8,538 nucleotides of DNA from T1Sed10-7 sp047921175 (GTDB lineage Bacteria; Actinomycetota; Nitriliruptoria; Nitriliruptorales; Nitriliruptoraceae). The notes under the pieces were generated by a model. The model was not told the DNA's origin. It did not search any database and saw only the letters and a list, made by a program, of their open reading frames with translations. The stretch is from contig JBLRWQ010000097.1 of NCBI GenBank assembly GCA_047921175.1, forward strand, positions 1 through 8,538. The letters run 5' to 3'. Shown here one piece after another: positions 6,832 through 8,538 of this stretch (the first letter of the stretch is position 1; the number at the start of each line of letters is the position of its first letter). The position numbers and the translations under genes were made by a program.

Positions 6832-6867
6832 AACGCCAAGGACGCCAAGGGCGCCAAGGGCGCGAAA
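6832..6867 (+). repeat. Four 9-bp tandem units encoding x-Ala-Lys in the FtsK N-terminus
   Basis: Units AACGCCAAG, GACGCCAAG, GGCGCCAAG and GGCGCGAAA encode NAK-DAK-GAK-GAK (residues 38-49). This gives a short lysine-rich cytoplasmic stretch before the first membrane helix. Such a tract can change length by slippage without breaking the frame. Confidence 0.7.
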
Positions 6868-7628
6868 CGTTCCGCCGGCGGCAAGGGCGGTGCCGGTGGC
6901 GGGCGTCGGACGGACGCGGACCGCGGCGTGCTCCGCGGCCACCTCGGCGAGCGCCGCGTCGAGATCGGCGGGCTGGCCCTGGTCGTGCTCGGGGTCGTCG
7001 CGGGGCTCGGGACCTACGCGGACGCCGCGGGTCCGGTGGGGGAGTTCCTCGAGGCGATCGCGCTGGGGCTGCTCGGGCTCGTCGGGTACGTGGTGCCCGT
7101 GGTGGTGACCTGGTTCGGCCTGCTGGTCGTGATCGGTCGGCCCGGACCCGAGGTCGGGCGGATCGCCGTCGGCGCCGTCCTGAGCCTGGTCGGCGTGCTC
7201 GGCGGGTTGCACCTGCTGGCGGACGCCCCCGATCCGAGCGACGGGATCCGCACCCTGTGGCGGGCCGGTGGGCTGCTCGGATGGGCGGTCGCGACACCGC
7301 TCACCTGGGCACTGTCGGTCTGGGGCGCGGCGGCGGTGCTGCTCGCCGTGCTGCTGCTCGGCTCGCTGGTGACCACGGGCACGCCCTTCAGCCGTCTGCT
7401 CGAGCTCCTGCGGGCTGCGGTCACCCCGCGTCGTGCCCCCGCGCCGCCCGAGACGCCGGCCGCCGCCCCCGGCCGAGCCCGATCGCGCGGCGCGGCGTCC
7501 GCCGGTGACGACGCGACGCCCACCCCGTCACCCGGGACCCGGGTCCGCGCCACCCTGGCCGGGACCAGCGCCACGCAGCCATCGCTCGCCGAGGGGCTGG
7601 TCGGCGACGCCGACGACCATGTCGAGGT

Positions 7629-7672
7629 GGCACGGGTCCCCGACCCGCCGGTGGACCGGGCACGGGTCCCCG
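7629..7672 (+). repeat. Direct repeat in the FtsK linker
   Basis: GGCACGGGTCCCCG occurs at 7629-7642 and 7659-7672, exactly 30 bases apart. It encodes a repeated ARVP in two 10-residue units. It lies in the low-complexity linker between membrane and motor parts. Confidence 0.6.
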
Positions 7673-8444
7673 CCGAAGCGACGGTGCGCAAGGCCGCGAA
7701 GGTCCGGCCCGTCGAGTCCTTCGCGGACTACCAGCTGCCCTCGCTCGAGCTGCTGGCGGCCGGTCGGGTGGTCGGGCGGGACTCCGCCCGGGTGATCGAG
7801 GCCCAGACCGTCGCCCTGCAGGAGACCTTCGACCAGTTCGGCGTCGACGCCACGGTGGCCCGCTCCAGCCGCGGCCCGACCGTCACCCGCTTCGAGATCG
7901 AGCTCGGCCCCGGCGTGCAGGTCAAGAAGGTCGCCTCCATGGGTGACGACATCGCCTACGCCCTGGCCGCGCCGGACGTGCGTATCGTCGCGCCGATCCC
8001 CGGCAAGTCCGCGATCGGTGTCGAGGTGCCCAACCGGCAGCGCGACCTGATCACCCTCGGCGACATCCTGCGCAGCGACGAGGCGTCCCGGGATCCGCAC
8101 CCGCTGACCGTCGCCCTCGGTGTCGACATCGCGGGCACCCCCGAGCTGATCAACCTGGCCACGATGCCGCACCTGCTCGTGTCGGGGGGACGGGATCCGG
8201 CAAGTCGGTCACGCTCAACGGGATGATCTCCTCGATCATCATGCGGGCACGCCCGGACCAGGTCCGCATGATCCTCATCGACCCCAAGCGGGTCGAGCTC
8301 AACGCCTACGAGGGGGCACCGCACCTGCTCTCCCCGGTGGTCACCGACCCGCGTCGGGCCGCCGACGCGGTCCAGTGGTGTGTCAAGGAGATGGAGCAGC
8401 GCTACGAGCTGCTCGCCCACCTCGGCTACCGCAACATCGACGGC

Positions 8445-8538
8445 TACAACGACGTAAAGGTCGGTGACATCATCGAATGCTTCACCATCGAAGAGGTGGC
8501 GCGCACCCTGGCCAGCACGAGCACCGGACGGGCTGGCG
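8445..8538 (+). pseudogene. infB: Fragment resembling the C-terminus of translation initiation factor IF-2
   Basis: In the restored FtsK frame, the reading after GYN is YNDVKVGDIIECFTIEEVARTLA followed by a short tail open to the window edge. The stretch matches the last strands of IF-2 domain IV; the E. coli protein ends in a very similar way ([23 protein letters not shown], from memory). FtsK at this point normally continues toward its Walker B region, and nothing here resembles that. The first 50 bases after 8450 are about 52 percent GC (26 of 50 counted), clearly below the surrounding sequence, and use GTA and GAA codons that are rare in the rest of the window. No other IF-2 sequence or neighbours are present. 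This is most likely foreign or misjoined DNA; IF-2 identity is by pattern recognition only. Confidence 0.65.

Larger units (their letters stand above)
6721..8450 (+). pseudogene. ftsK: DNA translocase FtsK, frameshifted in Walker A and truncated by a foreign junction
   Basis: FtsK anchors at the division septum and pumps chromosomal DNA with a hexameric RecA-like motor. Visible parts are a basic Ser/Thr/Gly/Lys-rich N-terminus (1-75), about four membrane segments (about 81-99, 111-137, 147-167, 185-215), a Pro/Ala-rich linker (235-325), and the alpha domain from VESFADYQLPSLELL (331-345) through VPNRQRDLITLGDIL. The motor begins at TMPHLLVSG. There the frame breaks: a run of six G (8184-8189) leads to a TGA at 8224-8226. 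Restoring one base, most simply a C giving GCG, yields SGATGSGKSVTLNGM, the normal Walker A. The shifted frame then continues as FtsK (MILIDPKRVELNAYEGAPHLL, then MEQRYELLAHLGYRNIDGYN) until 8450. A sequencing or assembly error is likelier than true inactivation, because ftsK is usually important and the sequence is otherwise well conserved. Confidence 0.85.

Noticed and set aside
1..8538. CRISPR array, tRNA, rRNA, insertion sequence, prophage or defence system
   Set aside because: No regularly spaced repeats, cloverleaf-type sequences, transposase or phage motifs were seen. Nearly all sequence is accounted for by recognisable genes.

Overview
This window is very GC-rich double-stranded bacterial DNA with almost no gaps between genes, GTG starts alongside ATG, and strong purine-rich ribosome binding sites. 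These features, together with the gene set, point to a high-GC Actinomycetota genome; the exact lineage cannot be fixed from sequence alone. The order thyX-type gene, dapA, rnj, then ftsK further on matches a neighbourhood known from Mycobacterium tuberculosis (Rv2754c to Rv2748c), which supports both the taxon and the gene calls.

Layout, left to right. (1) A tandem-domain ThyX-like protein (27-1631, +) is followed, with a 4-base overlap, by a small four-helix membrane protein (1628-2005, +). (2) A convergent minus-strand gene for a Dabb-type alpha/beta-barrel protein (2010-2309) diverges from dapA across a 108-base gap that probably holds promoters for both. (3) dapA (2418-3341) and rnj, ribonuclease J (3338-5005), overlap by 4 bases and look translationally coupled. 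(4) A convergent minus-strand gene (5058-6494) encodes a long nitronate monooxygenase-family flavoprotein with a cysteine-bearing C-terminal extension. (5) A 226-base divergent gap carries an inverted repeat that looks like an operator. (6) ftsK (6721 to the end, +) encodes the four-helix membrane anchor, the linker and the start of the motor.

The right end is abnormal. ftsK is frameshifted inside its Walker A motif by one missing base at 8184-8189. About 260 bases later, at 8442-8453, the FtsK reading changes in frame into what reads as the C-terminus of translation initiation factor IF-2, with a drop in GC content. The two defects together suggest a chimeric or low-quality contig end more than a real fusion gene.

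Functionally these are mostly housekeeping genes: lysine and cell-wall precursor synthesis (DapA), RNA processing (RNase J) and chromosome translocation at the septum (FtsK), plus nucleotide-metabolism-like (ThyX-like) and oxidative (nitronate monooxygenase-like) functions. I see no CRISPR array, insertion sequence, rRNA or tRNA, and no convincing new multi-gene system. The biologically most unusual item is the double, motif-degenerate ThyX-like protein with its coupled membrane protein.
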